Assembly (NCBI RefSeq): GCF_949987535.1
Contig: NC_080064.1
Coordinates: forward strand, 39,938,282-40,002,281
Length of the DNA stretch: 64,000 nucleotides
Source: Balaenoptera acutorostrata
Lineage: Eukaryota; Chordata; Mammalia; Artiodactyla; Balaenopteridae
Direction: 5' to 3'
A program made the translations under genes and the position numbers. Numbering within the stretch: the stretch's first letter is position 1; each line of letters begins with the position of its first letter. Shown one piece after another: positions 41,356-51,065 of the stretch. Below the pieces are notes generated by a model. That model saw only the letters and a list, made by a program, of their open reading frames with translations, had not been told where the DNA came from and did not search any database.

Positions 41356-41744
41356 AACCCCTGAACCCTAGTAGGCTCTGGACCGCCCTACCTGATCTTG
41401 CGTGTTTTCTGGATGCTGTTTGCTAAACTCCCACCCATTCAGTAGGAGTGTGTGTGTGTGTGTTGGGAGGGTAGGTGTTTGTTCCTTAGAACCAGAACCA
41501 GGAGGAAGCTGCTGGCCACCCGATTTCACCTATGACCTCCTGCCTCTACTTCTGTAGAAACCCACCGACCAGATAAGACCTGAGGGCTACAGAGAGCCAC
41601 AGCTTCAGAAATCCACTCAAACTGACCACAGCCCTCTGAACAATCTACTTCCAACTGCAGCTGCCCTTCTCCTCCCACCCTTCACCTCTCTAGAAAATGA
41701 GCTGTCCTATAGGTCCTGACAACTCCCCCCTCTCCAAAATAATA

Positions 41745-41960
41745 GTAACATGAAAAAGAGCTAATATTTAATTAGTACTTACTCTGTGCCAGGCCTGGTT
41801 CTGAACACTTTACATATATTGATTCACTTAGGCCTCACAGCAACACTTTGAAGTAGGTACTATTCTTCCTCCACTTGATAGATGAGGAGATGAAGAGGTG
41901 ACATTAGTACAGGAACCTAAGCACTCCAGTTTCAGAGTGTGCGCTCTTTACCTCTCTGTT
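41745..41960 (-). mobile_element. MIR
   Basis: AGTACTTACTCTGTGCCAGGCC, TTTACATATATTGATTCAC, CAGCAACACTTTGAAGTAGG and AGATGAGGAGATGAAGAGG: antisense MIR. Confidence 0.9.
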
Positions 41961-42639
41961 TCCCCCCACAGCCCATCCCACCCAGCAGGGCCACTGCACA
42001 CACTAGTGCAGTCTGACCCCTGCCCCGAAGTTCCCAGCCAGGATGAGCCATGCATCCAGCAAGGGGCCCCATGCATGCAGAGGAAGGGCTGTCTGCATCT
42101 ATGCCACACAAAGACACCATGCAGGTGGGCCTGCTCCTTGGCCGTGACACAAGGTAAGTCTGGCCGCTGCTTTACCTCTGAGTTAGAAATGAATTTCTGT
42201 AATTCCAGTATCCATTCATTCACTCAGTAACTACTGATTATATGCCTGCCACTGCTTAGCACTAGCTGTGTCCGTCTCAGGGCAGTAAGCACAGACCGAC
42301 TGAAACATTCGTATGCGTTTACCTGATGGACCCTCTCCAAACAGGGATTAACAGACTCCTGAGAGAAGGGGTCACCTCACAGACAGGGCCCTGGCAATAT
42401 GCATTCACTGGACATTCAGGACATGCTTGTTAAGGACTCGGACAGACAGCAGGTGACATTTGGATGAGGCTTGGATGGTCTCTACTGCCTCTGCCCCCAG
42501 GTGACAGGTGATAAACAGAGAGACCAGGAGGCTGGGGACTAGGACCCATCCCTCCTGACTCCCCACTTCTGGAGCTGCCCTTTGGGGAGAAGGAAAGTCA
42601 TCGCCCCACCAAAGCACTTCAGAGAAAAAGAGCAGGTCG
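41961..42639. other. unique sequence, no gene recognised
   Basis: A weak L2-type end (ATCCATTCATTCACTCAGTAAC at 42210) is the only repeat hint. No exon supported. Confidence 0.35.
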
Positions 42640-42870
42640 GTCCTTTAAATAAGGGCATGAAGAGCCGTGAGAGCAACTTCAATTAATCCCAAATGTGGGA
42701 AGAATTCTGAAGGTCAGAGGAATGGAAAAGGTAAGTCAAGAAAAAAAGTTGGCATTTAGCAGTGGAGATAAACTGAGTTGATAAAACGGCCTTTGAACAC
42801 TCGGGTTATTTATTTATTTGCTTCCAGTTCTTATGCGGTTGTTAATTCCAGCTAAAATTCCCCAGTGCCC
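42640..42870. promoter_or_regulatory. candidate conserved non-coding element
   Basis: TTTAAATAAGGGCATG, CTTCAATTAATCCC (homeobox K50-like TAATCC), AGATAAACTGAG and GGTTATTTATTTATTTGC occur without repeat identity. The AT-rich segment is flanked by GC-richer DNA. Function not shown. Confidence 0.3.
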
Positions 42871-43050
42871 TGCTCACATGTGTGGTACATTATGTACCCA
42901 TCTGGCAGCAAAACAGACACCTCCCCTAGCAGCTGTGCTCTGAGGTTTCGAACACACTTACATGTTTGTGTCACAACAACAACACAGAAAAGAATACCCC
43001 GGAGTTTACTGCACTCACTCTCTGGCAGGACTGCTAGTTAACAGTGTCTT

Positions 43051-43147
43051 GTCTGCGGTTAGGAGTTCAACAAACTGGAAGCAAACTGGGGCCAGGCCCA
43101 AAGCTGGGCTAATTGAGATACCGTGTGAAGTGAAAGGGACAAGGCAG
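43051..43147 (+). repeat. 97-bp duplicated block, copy 1
   Basis: GTCTGCGGTTAGGAGTTC through GAAAGGGACAAGGCAG. It matches copy 2 at 45020-45116 at 93 of 97 positions with no indel. I cannot link it to a known repeat family. Confidence 0.9.
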
Positions 43148-44318
43148 AGTCAGGGAGAGACATGGCCGGGGTAACCGTGAGGCTGCCATCTGAGGTCCCC
43201 TTTGCAAGATGAAGGTAATTTGTTCTGGAGGGTTTTTTTTCGCATTCCCTCTGCTTGAACAAACCCTGCTGAAAAGAACTCCTGCTCTGATTGTCCATGG
43301 AAAGGTTCCCTGGAATGTTGGACTAAGTCTCTGGAATGTATAGATTTAACGAGCCAATTTGGAAATTAACAGAGATGGAAAGGGAGCGTTCTGGTTACAT
43401 TGCACACAGAATTACTACCTGAGTGAGTGCAGGGGGGCCAAAGATACCTCGGAGCTTCCAGTGAGCGGGCTTAGCACTTTCCAGACCTGAATCTTGGCCA
43501 CTCTTCAAGTTTAGGGTTGGAAGATCATCCTTCACCCGGCAAAGATCACCCACAGTGTTGTTGAGAGAAGGACACAAACTTCATTAGGAACTCTGAAACA
43601 CTGTTAACATGGTTTCCAAACTTTTTACTGAGCAAAGACCCTCCCTTCCCACCCATAGCCTGTTGACCATCACGTTTTGCAGTATTTCCCCTATTGAACA
43701 AACGGCATCCCTGTCCCAAATGATTTTGTCAAAATGCTGACCCAGTCTTCTGACCGGGAAACAGAGTTTGAGCCAAGGATACTGATGTATTTGGGGGTTA
43801 AAGACTTGACATTTGAGTTATCTTTGCAGTTTTGCTTCCAATAAATATTCCTTCAGTTGTTTGTTTGTTTAATATTGAACAGCCTTCGGATTTCAACCAG
43901 CACCTTCTACACAGCTGGGGAACTCGGGGCCAGGCTGGGCTTGGTCACTTTATCCCGTTTCTCTCACGTTGCAGATGAGGCGATGGGAGTGCTGGGAAGG
44001 AAGACAACACACCCACCAGGTACAGAAGCCCTGCCCGGGCCGGGCTGGGGGGTGCTGGCCCCGACCACAGGCAGACACCATCTCGCTTCATCCCAGGGTT
44101 CTACCTAACTCTTTAGAGCTTTTCCCTCCATGCAGGGCACCGAGCCATCTGACTCAGTCTTCAAAGAATAAGTCTTTTTGTGTGGAGATGTATTCAGGAC
44201 TATAAGCACCTCACATGATTCTTCCTCGACAGCCTTTGATTTTTCTTCCAGGACTTGATCAAGTGGGTTCAACTCAAGCATCAAGGCCAGGTTGTGGTTT
44301 CAACCCAAAGTTCCTGGT
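43148..44318. other. unique sequence, no gene recognised
   Basis: Contains a short AT-rich stretch at 43830-43890 with TTTGTTTGTTTAATATTG. Nothing further recognised. Confidence 0.35.
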
Positions 44319-44343
44319 GGGGGGGGGCGGGTGGGAGGGTGGG
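44319..44343 (+). other. G-quadruplex motif with single-nucleotide loops
   Basis: G9-C-GGG-T-GGG-A-GGG-T-GGG: five G-runs separated by single bases. This fits the canonical G3+N1-7 rule with the shortest loops, which are known to give very stable parallel G4s. Confidence 0.8.
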
Positions 44344-44444
44344 TGCCCCTAACAGATGGGGGTGGGGCATGATGAAAGGGGTTCCAATAAGGGCACAAGT
44401 CTGACTTTTCTGGGAACTTGGGGGCTACGCCTCCGCATTCCAAC

Positions 44445-44766
44445 GTGATGGGGGGACTTCCCTGGTGGCACAGTGGTTAAGAATCCACCTGCCAATGGAG
44501 GGGACACGGGTTCGAGCCCTGTCCCGGGAAGATCCCACATGCCGTGGAGCAACTAAGCCTGGGAGCCACAACTACTGAGCCCGCGTGCTGCAACTACTGA
44601 AGCCCGCACGCCTAGAGCTCATGCTCCAGAACAAGAGAAGCCACCACAATGAGAAGACCTCGCACCGCAACGAAGAGCAGCCCCTGCTCGCCACAACCAG
44701 AGAAAGCCCGTGAGCAGCAACGAAGACCCAAACGCAGCCAAAAAAAAAAAAAAAAAAAAGTGATGG
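44445..44766 (+). mobile_element. CHR SINE, full length, A-tailed
   Basis: Body 44453-44759: GGGACTTCCCTGGTGGCAC start, B-box GGTTCGAGCCC at 44509-44519, and a pure A-tail of about 20 bases ending at 44759. Target-site duplication GTGATGG at 44445-44451 and 44760-44766. Minus-strand frames over it (44349-44552, 44612-45178) are spurious. Confidence 0.95.
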
Positions 44767-45019
44767 ATGGGATACCTGGCAGGGTCCACGACCAGGTTAC
44801 AGAGCCAGACTTGCAATTAAGCATCCCCCATCCTTGCAAAAGACCTCCTCTGAGACCAGAAAGTCTAGTGAACGCCTGTGGAGGATGTTGGGGCAGAGGG
44901 AGGGAGAGCCTCAGTGACAGCTGACATCTAGCTGTGCTCTCCCTCCCGTGTCCTGAGGATGGCTGCCCAGCTGACCCCGGTCCTGCCCCTTCCCCAACCC
45001 AGATCCAACTCCTAACCTG

Positions 45020-45116
45020 GTCTGTGGTTAGGAATTCAACAAACTGGAAGCAAACTGGGGCCAGGCCCAAAGCTGGGCTAACTGAGATACCATGTGAAGT
45101 GAAAGGGACAAGGCAG
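45020..45116 (+). repeat. 97-bp duplicated block, copy 2
   Basis: Same orientation as copy 1 at 43051-43147, offset 1969 bp. Four substitutions: G43056 context CGG/TGG, GGAG/GGAA, AATTG/AACTG, CCGTG/CCATG. A short GGGAC-containing repeat (AAAGGGACAAG) follows immediately at 45117-45145. Confidence 0.9.
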
Positions 45117-45439
45117 GGACTTGAAAGGGACAAGAAAGGGACTTCTGGGGGATTCTGTTTCAGCAGGGCTTCTGACAAGGTACCTGATACCTAAATGTGA
45201 CCTCACACCCTCTTCCTACTTCAATCCATGGGAAAATGGGATCCCACCTTCCTTCTTGACACGATGTGATCTGGGGTTGGCTTGAGTCAGCCTGAGTCCC
45301 TCGCACTTCTAACTGCTCAGGGCTTGAGGTCATTGAGAGCTGGGGTTCTCAAAAATGGCTTTTGGAAACATGTGGCCCCCGAGTCACAAAGAACAGAGCA
45401 GGGAAGGAAGAATTCCCCTCTCTCAACTCTTCCCATCCT

Positions 45440-45620
45440 GCCAGGAAGACAATTTTGCAGGCAGACACTCCTCTCTGTTTATAAAGGGGGGAAGAACCCA
45501 AACAAATAAAGCCCAAGCTGCACTTGGCATCACAGCCACGCGGAGCTCTACGTGTCGCTTGAACAACTGTTTGGCGCTGTTTACAAAGAGGCCTATTAAA
45601 TCCTTTTGAACGCCAGCACA
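45440..45620. promoter_or_regulatory. possible TATA-like element in unique DNA
   Basis: GTTTATAAAGGGGGG at 45477 has a TATA-box form, followed downstream by several CpGs (CACGCGGAGC, TGTCGCTTG, GGCGCTG). No transcript or start site can be inferred. It may equally be a conserved element. Confidence 0.15.
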
Positions 45621-46042
45621 GGGTCCTAGGGTCTGAGTCCCATGTAGTGACTTGGCTGTAAATAGTAGGGAGGTGGCAGGGCTGCACATGTGACATCTGG
45701 CAGCACTGTCCAGGCCATGGGAACCCAGGCGGCTGCTCCCCAATGCAGACACAAGCAGCCCAGAGCCCTGCACGTGTCTTCTGGAAGGCAGTGGCCTACA
45801 CTCGTCGGTATTAATGGCCTTACAGCTGGGCTCTTGACTTGCCCGGCTGTCATCTGACACCCAAGGAAATGTCGCCCATTTCTAGCTGTTTAAGATGAAG
45901 GTCTCACCTTGGGAGCCAGGGAGGGACACGTCGGCACTCAGCTGTCAATGTGACTGACAGAAGGAGGTGCTTCCCAGACTGCCTGATAAACTCGTGGCAG
46001 AAACCTCAGTAATTCAGACACACCTGGTACAAGGGTGGCTTT

Positions 46043-46417
46043 CTTAGTCAGCTCGGGCTGCCAAAACAAATACCATAGACTAGGGAGTATAAACAAGAGA
46101 AATATGTTTCCTCACAGTTCTGGAGGCTGGAAGTCCAGTATGTCCAGTATGGCTGAGTTCCAGTGAGGCCTCTCTACCTGGCTTGCAGACAGCAACCTTC
46201 TGGCTGTGTCCTCATGTGGTAGAGAGAGAGAGAGAGAGGACAAGCACTCTGGTGTTTCTTCTTAAAAGGACACTAATCCCATCACAAGGGCTCCACCTTC
46301 ATAACCTCATCCAAACCTAATTGCCGCCCAAATGCCCCATCTCCAAATACCATCACATTGGGGGTTTAGGATTCAACATACAAATTTTGGGAGGATACAA
46401 ACATCTAGTTCACAACA
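46043..46417 (-). mobile_element. MaLR-type solo LTR (MST/MLT1-like)
   Basis: On plus: TTAGTCAGCTCGGGCTGCC, TTCCTCACAGTTCTGGAGGCTGG, GTGTCCTCATGTGG, AAGGACACTAATCCCATCAC, CTCCAAATACCATCACATTGG, CAACATACAAATTTTGGGAGG. This is the reverse of an ERVL-MaLR LTR. Only the non-coding LTR is present, with no retroviral genes. Confidence 0.75.
46221..46239. repeat. (AG)n microsatellite inside the LTR
   Basis: Nine AG units within the solo LTR, at the position of the LTR's AGAGAG-rich part. Confidence 0.9.
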
Positions 46418-46502
46418 GTCACTAAGGTGAATTGCAGGATGCCATGATGTGTATACTTATATTTTGATAACACAGCTTTGTCCAGTCTTAAACACAGATT
46501 TT

Positions 46503-46990
46503 AAAAATCAACCATGTCCAGAGTGAAGTAAGTCAGAAAGAGAAAAACAAACACCGTATGCTAACACATATATATGGAATCTAAAAAAAAAAAAAAAGTG
46601 GTTATGAAGAACCTAAGGGCAGGACAGGAATAAAGACACAGACATAGAGAATGGACTTGAGGACACGGGAAGGGGGAAGGGTAAGCTGGAATGAAGTGAG
46701 AGAGTGGCATGGACATATATACACTACCAAATGTAAAACAGATAGCTAGTGGGAAGCAGCCGCATAGCACAGGGAGATCAGCTCGGTGCTTTGTGACCAC
46801 CCAGAGGGGTGGGATAGGGAGGGTGGGAGGGAGACGCAAGAGGGAGGAGATATGGGGATATATGTATATGTATAGCTGATTCACTTTGTTATAAAGCAGA
46901 AACTAACACACCATTGTAAAGCAATTATACACCAATAAAGATGTTAAATAAATAAATAAAAAAAAAAAAAAAAAAAAAATCAACCATGTC
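46503..46990 (+). mobile_element. 5'-truncated L1 with perfect 16-bp duplication
   Basis: The L1 3' end (46519-46974) begins CAGAGTGAAGTAAGTCAG and ends with TGTAAAGCAATTATACACC, AATAAAG and an A-tail. AAAAATCAACCATGTC flanks it exactly at 46503-46518 and 46975-46990. The site (TT/AAAAA) is the usual L1 endonuclease target. Low decay indicates a lineage-specific insertion. Confidence 0.95.
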
Positions 46991-47480
46991 GACCTTTCAA
47001 ATGTATACAGTTCAGTATACATCGATTATACTTTAATAAGTTGAAAAAAATTTTAAATTTAAAAAGCAGGTCAATCACTTGACAATGTTTAAATCCCCTC
47101 AACCATGTCCTTAGATGTGTAGTTACCTGGCCTTCATTAGAACAGTTCCAGCACTAGGAACTCACAGCCCCCAAGGCAGGCGTCCCACGACTGAACTTCT
47201 CTATTAGCAAATTCTTCCTTTACTGAGCTGAAACCAGCCCCCTAGAAGCTTTTATCCACTAATCAGGGCCATAAAGAACACACTGGATCCCTGTGTCAAA
47301 AGAAAGCCCTTCAGAAACTGAATTAACCATCCCACCCCACCCCATGGCTCATGTGAATAAACACACACACACAGAGTAATACTTCCTGTATCTATAAGTC
47401 CTATATCTAGTAACTTCCTGTGTCCAGAACACATGTTCAAACAACAAAATTGGTCCCACACCACATTCGAGCACTTGACT
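46991..47480. other. AT-rich unique sequence
   Basis: The L1 insertion's old flank resembles an L1 terminus (GTATACATCGATTATACTTTAATAAG). The rest is unassigned, with a short (AC)n at 47360-47373. Confidence 0.4.
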
Positions 47481-47481
47481 C

Positions 47482-47766
47482 CTAGAAGAATGCCTCAGCG
47501 TCTTCATCTTCATCTGAAATTAGTTTAGCTTTGGACGCACTTTTAATAAATCTGGTTCTCTGGCTTCCTAGTCCATGAAAGATTAAAAGCAACCAAAAAG
47601 TTGCAAAGGATGTTGGCTCCAGGAAGCAAGTCAAAACCTTCAGCCTGACTCTCATGGGAGAGATAGAGAAACGGTCAGCAAGACTCCCAGAAAGTAGAGA
47701 ATGACAGCAGCCGAGGGCCATCCAGCACACGTCATCTAGGCCACCATGGATGACCCTGAGTCTCTA
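47482..47766 (-). other. unassigned open frame with acidic tail
   Basis: From a stop near 47768 down to 47482 the frame stays open for 94 codons. An in-frame GTG lies at 47730 and an ATG at 47658. The predicted product has one hydrophobic stretch (FATFWLLLIFHGLG) and ends KAKLISDEDEDAEAFF, an acidic C-terminus. I recognise no family. The frame has no splice context or conservation evidence. It could be chance, a degraded processed pseudogene or a terminal exon, so I do not call it a CDS. Confidence 0.2.
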
Positions 47767-47882
47767 AGCAAAAGGTGGACCAATGGAAGAGGCTGCTCTT
47801 GTGTGCGACAAACATACTTTTAAAAGCTTCCCATCCAAAGTGGGTATGTCAGCTAACATCATGACCTGAGGGTTATGATTTT

Positions 47883-47922
47883 ATTATCTAGATAATTATC
47901 TAAACTTAATTATCTAGATAAT
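47883..47922. repeat. doubled 14-bp perfect palindrome
   Basis: ATTATCTAGATAAT occurs at 47883-47896 and 47909-47922 (26-bp spacing). Between them, GATAATTATC (47891-47900) is also a perfect palindrome. Strong cruciform or dimeric-binding-site geometry. Confidence 0.9.
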
Positions 47923-48159
47923 TCATTTTTGGTGGAAGAGCTCACAAAACTGATGTTGCCTAAATGAGGTATCACTGTGTGTTATCTCACAGCGTACAAT
48001 GTGGTTTTCAAGGACAAACAGTACTGATGATTATAATGCTGAGTGCAGTGATGGGCACGTGCTGGGAACCACCCTGGCTGACTGATTCCCATGGTAACTG
48101 GAACTAGGCAAGAAAGTACTGCCTAGTAGAGATGCTTACACTACCTGCTTTCACAGAGA

Positions 48160-48360
48160 TAAGAACTGTTGAAATTAGCATATTCATATTTGATTCAAAA
48201 CAAATAACATTCCTGCCTTGTGATAACTGCATGCTCATGACCCGTATGCATATTTCCTCATGCATATTTATTTTAAATTTAAATTTGCTCAGTAAATCAA
48301 GCCCAAGAAGGTAAACCACAGGCTGCTCCTATGACAATAATTGTGGTTTTACTTCCTCCA
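48160..48360. promoter_or_regulatory. candidate enhancer with POU, SOX and RUNX-like sites
   Basis: ATGCATATTT at 48246 and 48260 are octamer-like words 14 bp apart. AAACCACA (48313) and TGTGGTTT (48342) form an inverted RUNX pair. ACAATAATTGT (48334-48344) is a palindromic SOX word between and overlapping them. AT-rich, with no repeat identity. Tissue activity unknown. Confidence 0.4.
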
Positions 48361-48548
48361 CCACCCCAGTCCCCAAGCCCCTAAACCACCTGTCAGAAGG
48401 CCAGGACCTTGGGCATGAGCGGCCACAAAGGAACAATAACTCTTAGTTGTCTGGGCAGCTGAAGGAAGTACAGCTAATGCCCAAACGGTTAATCCAAAGT
48501 CATTCATCTCAGGGTCAGGAACACAGGATCACACCCAGGTGTGCACAT

Positions 48549-48549
<1 letters not shown>

Positions 48550-48582
<33 letters not shown>
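48550..48582. repeat. (CA)n microsatellite
   Basis: About 16 uninterrupted CA units. Likely length-polymorphic. Confidence 0.95.
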
Positions 48583-48584
<2 letters not shown>

Positions 48585-48744
48585 CAAGACAACAACACCC
48601 TTTGGAATCACCTCAAGTGCTCAGCACGTATGAGCCCCAGGGGCAGAAGCACCAGCCACGGTTAGGGGTCATATGCTGTTCTGAGGGTATTAAACAAGAC
48701 TGTCTCTGGGGGATGGGGTGGTGGGCACGTCAGAGCCTCTTTAC

Positions 48745-48960
48745 CCTGTCTTATTCCTATTTTCGCAGCACACATTACCTTCCAGCCTACTATTATTTAC
48801 TTATGGTATTTATCATTTGCCCCCTGCCTGTCCCCTCTAGAATGTAACGTGCACAAGGGTCCTGCACGTTGTTTTGTTTCGGAGCTGCAGTCTCAGCACC
48901 CAGGACACTCCCCCACATAGAGCAGGGGCTCAGTAAGAATTTGTCAAATGGATGATAAAC
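48745..48960 (+). mobile_element. L2 3' end
   Basis: TTTATCATTTGCCCCCTGCC, CCCCTCTAGAATGTAACGTGCACAAGGG and GGGGCTCAGTAAGAATTTGTC follow the L2 terminus. Confidence 0.85.
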
Positions 48961-49434
48961 TATGGGTGACCCTGCAGCCTGAAGAAAGAGGTCGGCCCTC
49001 ACAAGCGCTTGGCACAGGTGCCACCTGCAGTTTCTCCTGTGAGCATCATTAAGCCCTGTGTCCCAGTAAGTCCAACGGAGCCTCAGAATCATTCTCAACC
49101 CAAGATTTCAGGAGGCCACTACAATTAGCTCCTCTTTAACACAGGAAACAGGCTCTGGTACCATTCCTGGCCCAAGCTATTCTCACTGAAGACTGGGGGT
49201 TCCGTCTGCTTGTTTATATTTCTTTCCCTAGTGGATCCATGGGTGAGGGTTGATGTCTCCTGACCTGGGCCACGTGCAAATAAAGGTTCCTGGGGTGAGT
49301 GTGCTCACACAAGCAGGATGCAGCCCTGGATTGGGGGCTTATCTTCATCTCAGCCAGCCTCGGGCACTTTTTAAAAAGCCGCTGTTCTCTGAGAGTTCAC
49401 CTCGGCCTCTCTCCCATGTGCCATCCCACAGGAT
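48961..49434. other. unique sequence, no gene recognised
   Basis: Nothing recognised on either strand. Confidence 0.4.
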
Positions 49435-49650
49435 CTTCCCATCTTGCAGGAAAGGCGCGAGACCACCTTTCAGAGCCTCAGTCAAGTAGCGACTTGCTTA
49501 AGGCCACACAGCCAGCAAGGTACAGACTTGGGATTTGAACCCAGGCCTCTCAGTGGCCATTTTACAGCTGAGGAAACAGACAGGGAGAGGGCCAGGATTT
49601 GCCAAAAGTCACACTTTAGAGATTTACGAACCACTGAACTATGCGTTCCT
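49435..49650 (-). mobile_element. two adjacent MIR fragments
   Basis: First: CATCTTGCAGGAAAGGC, GCTTAAGGCCACACAGCCAGC, GGATTTGAACCCAGGCC. Second from about 49553: GGCCATTTTACAGCTGAGGAAACAGACAGGG, then TTTGCCAAAAGTCACAC. Both antisense. Confidence 0.85.
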
Positions 49651-50214
49651 CTAAGCAAGGGACTGCCTCTTAGTCTTCAAAGCCTCCTTGCCACCCAGCC
49701 TCGGGCTGGCCCAGAGCAGATGAGTGAATGAAAGTGTGGACACAAAGCCTAAAAAGATTGGATAGCCTGGTCTAAAGGAGAAAGTCAAATATAATTGAAA
49801 TTCCCAAACCTAGTAACCCCTGCAGAAACAGCCACGGGTTTCAGAGAGAGGACGAGGGACACTGTCCTGGTCCCAGGTGAAGCCAGCAGAGATGACATTC
49901 ATCCCCACTGTGTCCTCATGACCAGGACAGGGGTGCACACCCTTTCTCGAGGTCCACCGTTCCCACGCCCAACTGCCACCTCTCTCACATCCTCACCCTC
50001 CCGTTCTAGCCCTACCTCCTGGTTGGCCTTTTCAAGAAGGTATGGGAAGGGTCCCTCCTCAGGCTCTGAGCAGCCCTGCCCCAGATTCAAGTACTTATCT
50101 ATTTCAAGGGCTCAACAAACACAGGTGAAAAAATAAATGGGTAAATAAGTGAATTATCAGAGACTTCTGTTGTCTAAGTCTTCATTACCAAACCCCTGGA
50201 CAATTTTGTTACAC
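49651..50214. other. unique sequence, no gene recognised
   Basis: A brief L2-like GCAGATGAGTGAATGAAAG near 49715, otherwise unassigned. Confidence 0.35.
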
Positions 50215-50305
50215 GTTTATTCATTCACCAAATATTTATTAAGTACCTACTGTATAAGAGGCACAGTGCTCGGCTCTGGGATACAGTGGAGAGCAAATAA
50301 TAGCA
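50215..50305 (-). mobile_element. L2 3' end (minus arm)
   Basis: TTATTCATTCACCAAATATTTATTAAGTACCTACTG and GCACAGTGCTCGGCTCTGGGATACAGTGG: the L2 terminus read backwards. Confidence 0.85.
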
Positions 50306-50334
50306 GCTTTCCAACAGGTCCTTTGGCCTTTGTC

Positions 50335-50598
50335 TCCTCCCCTCTGCATTTTAACCATTCTGCACTTATTTTCCAGTTTACCTTCTATAGCTGGTTTGGA
50401 TCTCATCCCTCTAAGCTCAACAACTTTCAATGTCTCCCACTGCCTACTGGAAAATGATCCAATTCCTTACACTGAAATTCAAGACCTGAGATTTAGTTGG
50501 AACCTCTACTCCCAGCCTCATCTCTGCCCCTCACTCCCTCTTTCCCTCCATTACATATGTTATGGGCCAGCCCCTGCTTGGGATGCCCTTCTCATCTC
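50335..50598 (+). mobile_element. L2 fragment (plus arm)
   Basis: CAACTTTCAATGTCTCCCACTGCC, AAAATGATCCAATTCC and CCCTGCTTGGGATGCCC follow the L2 order. It is cut by the LTR element starting near 50600. Confidence 0.75.
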
Positions 50599-50599
50599 T

Positions 50600-51065
50600 A
50601 CCTGTCAGCTACTGCTGTGTTACAAACCACCCCAAGACTCTGTGGCTGAAAGCAACAATCCCTTCTTTTCACTGTGGGTCACCTAGGGGTTGGTTGATCT
50701 GGGTTGAGGGAAAGCTGTGTGTCCATCCGGGCTTGGCTCTTCATTGTCGGTCTGGTTCAGGTCTCCTGTGTTCATTGCGGGATCCAGGTCGAGGGGCCAG
50801 CAGCCACATGGGGAATCTCTTCTCATGGTGGTGGCAGGCGCATGAGAGCATGAGCCCAACTAAGCAAGCACCTTAAGGTTCTGCTGGCTTCGAGTTTGCT
50901 AACGTCTCATTGGCCAAAGCAAGTCACATGACGGAGCCCAAAGTCAAGGAGCCAGGAAGCATACTCTGCCCAACAGGCCAAAGCAAGGCACATGGCCAAA
51001 CACTGCATCACTGGAGGCTGGCAGAAAGGGGAGGCTGAGAGTGAATATTTCTGAACAATAATCTA
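50600..51065 (-). mobile_element. MLT1-like LTR
   Basis: On plus: GCTACTGCTGTGTTACAAACC, CTGTGGCTGAAAGCAACAATCCC, TCATTGGCCAAAGCAAGTCACATG, AAGGCACATGGCC and the end CAATAATCTAACATATC. This is consistent with a decayed ERVL-MaLR MLT1-type LTR inserted in L2. Non-coding. Confidence 0.6.

Noticed and set aside
45477..45487. TATA-like word as a promoter
   Set aside because: A single motif without an initiator, a downstream exon or a clear CpG island is not enough. Kept only as a very low-confidence note.
46043..46417. Possible endogenous retrovirus with genes
   Set aside because: Only LTR sequence is visible. No gag, pro, pol or env reading frames flank it, so it is a solo MaLR-type LTR.
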